Position numbers and translations under genes: made by a program
Shown here: piece by piece, positions 34,260 through 34,409 of the stretch
Layout: the number at the start of each line of letters is the position of its first letter
How positions within the stretch are numbered: position 1 is the first letter of the stretch
Notes under the pieces: model-generated
What the model saw: only the letters and a program-made list of their open reading frames with translations
Databases searched by the model: none
What the model was told of the DNA's origin: nothing
NCBI GenBank assembly: GCA_019118365.1
Contig: DWZA01000057.1
Span: 1 to 34,409 of the forward strand
DNA: 34,409 nucleotides
DNA from: Candidatus Lachnoclostridium stercoravium
GTDB lineage: Bacteria; Bacillota; Clostridia; Lachnospirales; Lachnospiraceae
Reading direction: 5' to 3'

Positions 34260-34409
34260 ATAACACGCCGCTTGAAACGAGCAGCAGGGAGCACCTTGAG
34301 AATTGAAGATTAAACAGTATGTAAGACCCTGAAAATTCCAAAAGAAAAGGCGAAGGTTAAGCCTTGGATTTTGAGAAAAAATTCAGAACAACAACCAAGT
34401 AAAGAGACG
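34260..34409 (+). other. rRNA operon leader with boxA-like sequence
   Basis: After P2 the transcript contains CACCTTGAGAATTGAAGATT (34293-34312), which resembles the boxA antitermination sequences of Firmicutes rrn leaders. No 16S start motif is reached before the window ends, so the 16S gene is inferred to begin shortly after base 34409. Confidence 0.65.

Overview
The window looks like the replication-origin neighbourhood of a Clostridia chromosome, most likely a Lachnospiraceae gut anaerobe. Reasons: the Firmicutes gene order around dnaA; Firmicutes-type parS sites; protein families that I recall as common in Lachnospiraceae (DUF3881-like, DUF4446); a GdhA close to the Clostridium symbiosum type; and strong TTGACA/TATAAT promoters with AGGAGG ribosome binding sites. 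The species cannot be named from the sequence alone.

Layout. 1-270: the 5' half of a tRNA-Arg(CCT) gene cut by the window edge, and a second 5'-half copy of it 101 bp away behind a good promoter. 271-5142 (all minus): a DUF3881-like protein, gdhA, a DUF4446 protein, parB and parA. 5143-6592: two parS sites on either side of an alpha/beta hydrolase gene, which also lies between two copies of a 22-nt repeat. 6593-13623 (minus): the rpmH-rnpA-yidD-yidC-jag-mnmE-mnmG-rsmG cluster, read away from the origin. 13.8-22.3 kb: an accessory block sitting where rpmH and dnaA are normally close neighbours. It holds an ECF transporter S component (minus), a tctC - isocitrate/isopropylmalate-type dehydrogenase - FAH - FAH - tctB - tctA operon (plus) and a LysR regulator (minus). 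22.3-31.3 kb: the origin proper, with DnaA boxes on both sides of dnaA, followed by dnaN, an S4-domain gene, recF, gyrB and gyrA (plus). 31.5-33.7 kb: both subunits of a class I (Fe-S) fumarase-type hydratase and a PlsC-type acyltransferase. 33.9-34.4 kb: tRNA-Ser(GCT), then two tandem rRNA promoters and an rrn leader. The 16S gene itself lies beyond the right edge.

How the genes work together. The core is initiation (DnaA, oriC), clamp (DnaN), repair and supercoiling (RecF, GyrAB), segregation (ParAB with parS), and ribosome, tRNA and membrane-insertion functions (L34, RNase P protein, YidC/YidD, KhpB/Jag, MnmE/MnmG, RsmG). The accessory operon is best read as uptake of a di- or tricarboxylic acid by a tripartite tricarboxylate transporter, then oxidative decarboxylation and FAH-type processing, probably under the adjacent LysR regulator. 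The exact substrate is not visible.

The least explained signals are two non-coding structured families. (1) Two long rod-like inverted repeats of 170-200 bp (13813-13985 and 22073-22275) bracket the accessory block in direct orientation. Their stems have largely different sequences, but their apical loop is nearly identical (AACTC, short hairpin, TCAAACA). (2) A 140-153-bp multi-hairpin element occurs three times (2736-2887, 31333-31485, 33706-33846), each time just after a stop codon and in the same sense as the gene before it.
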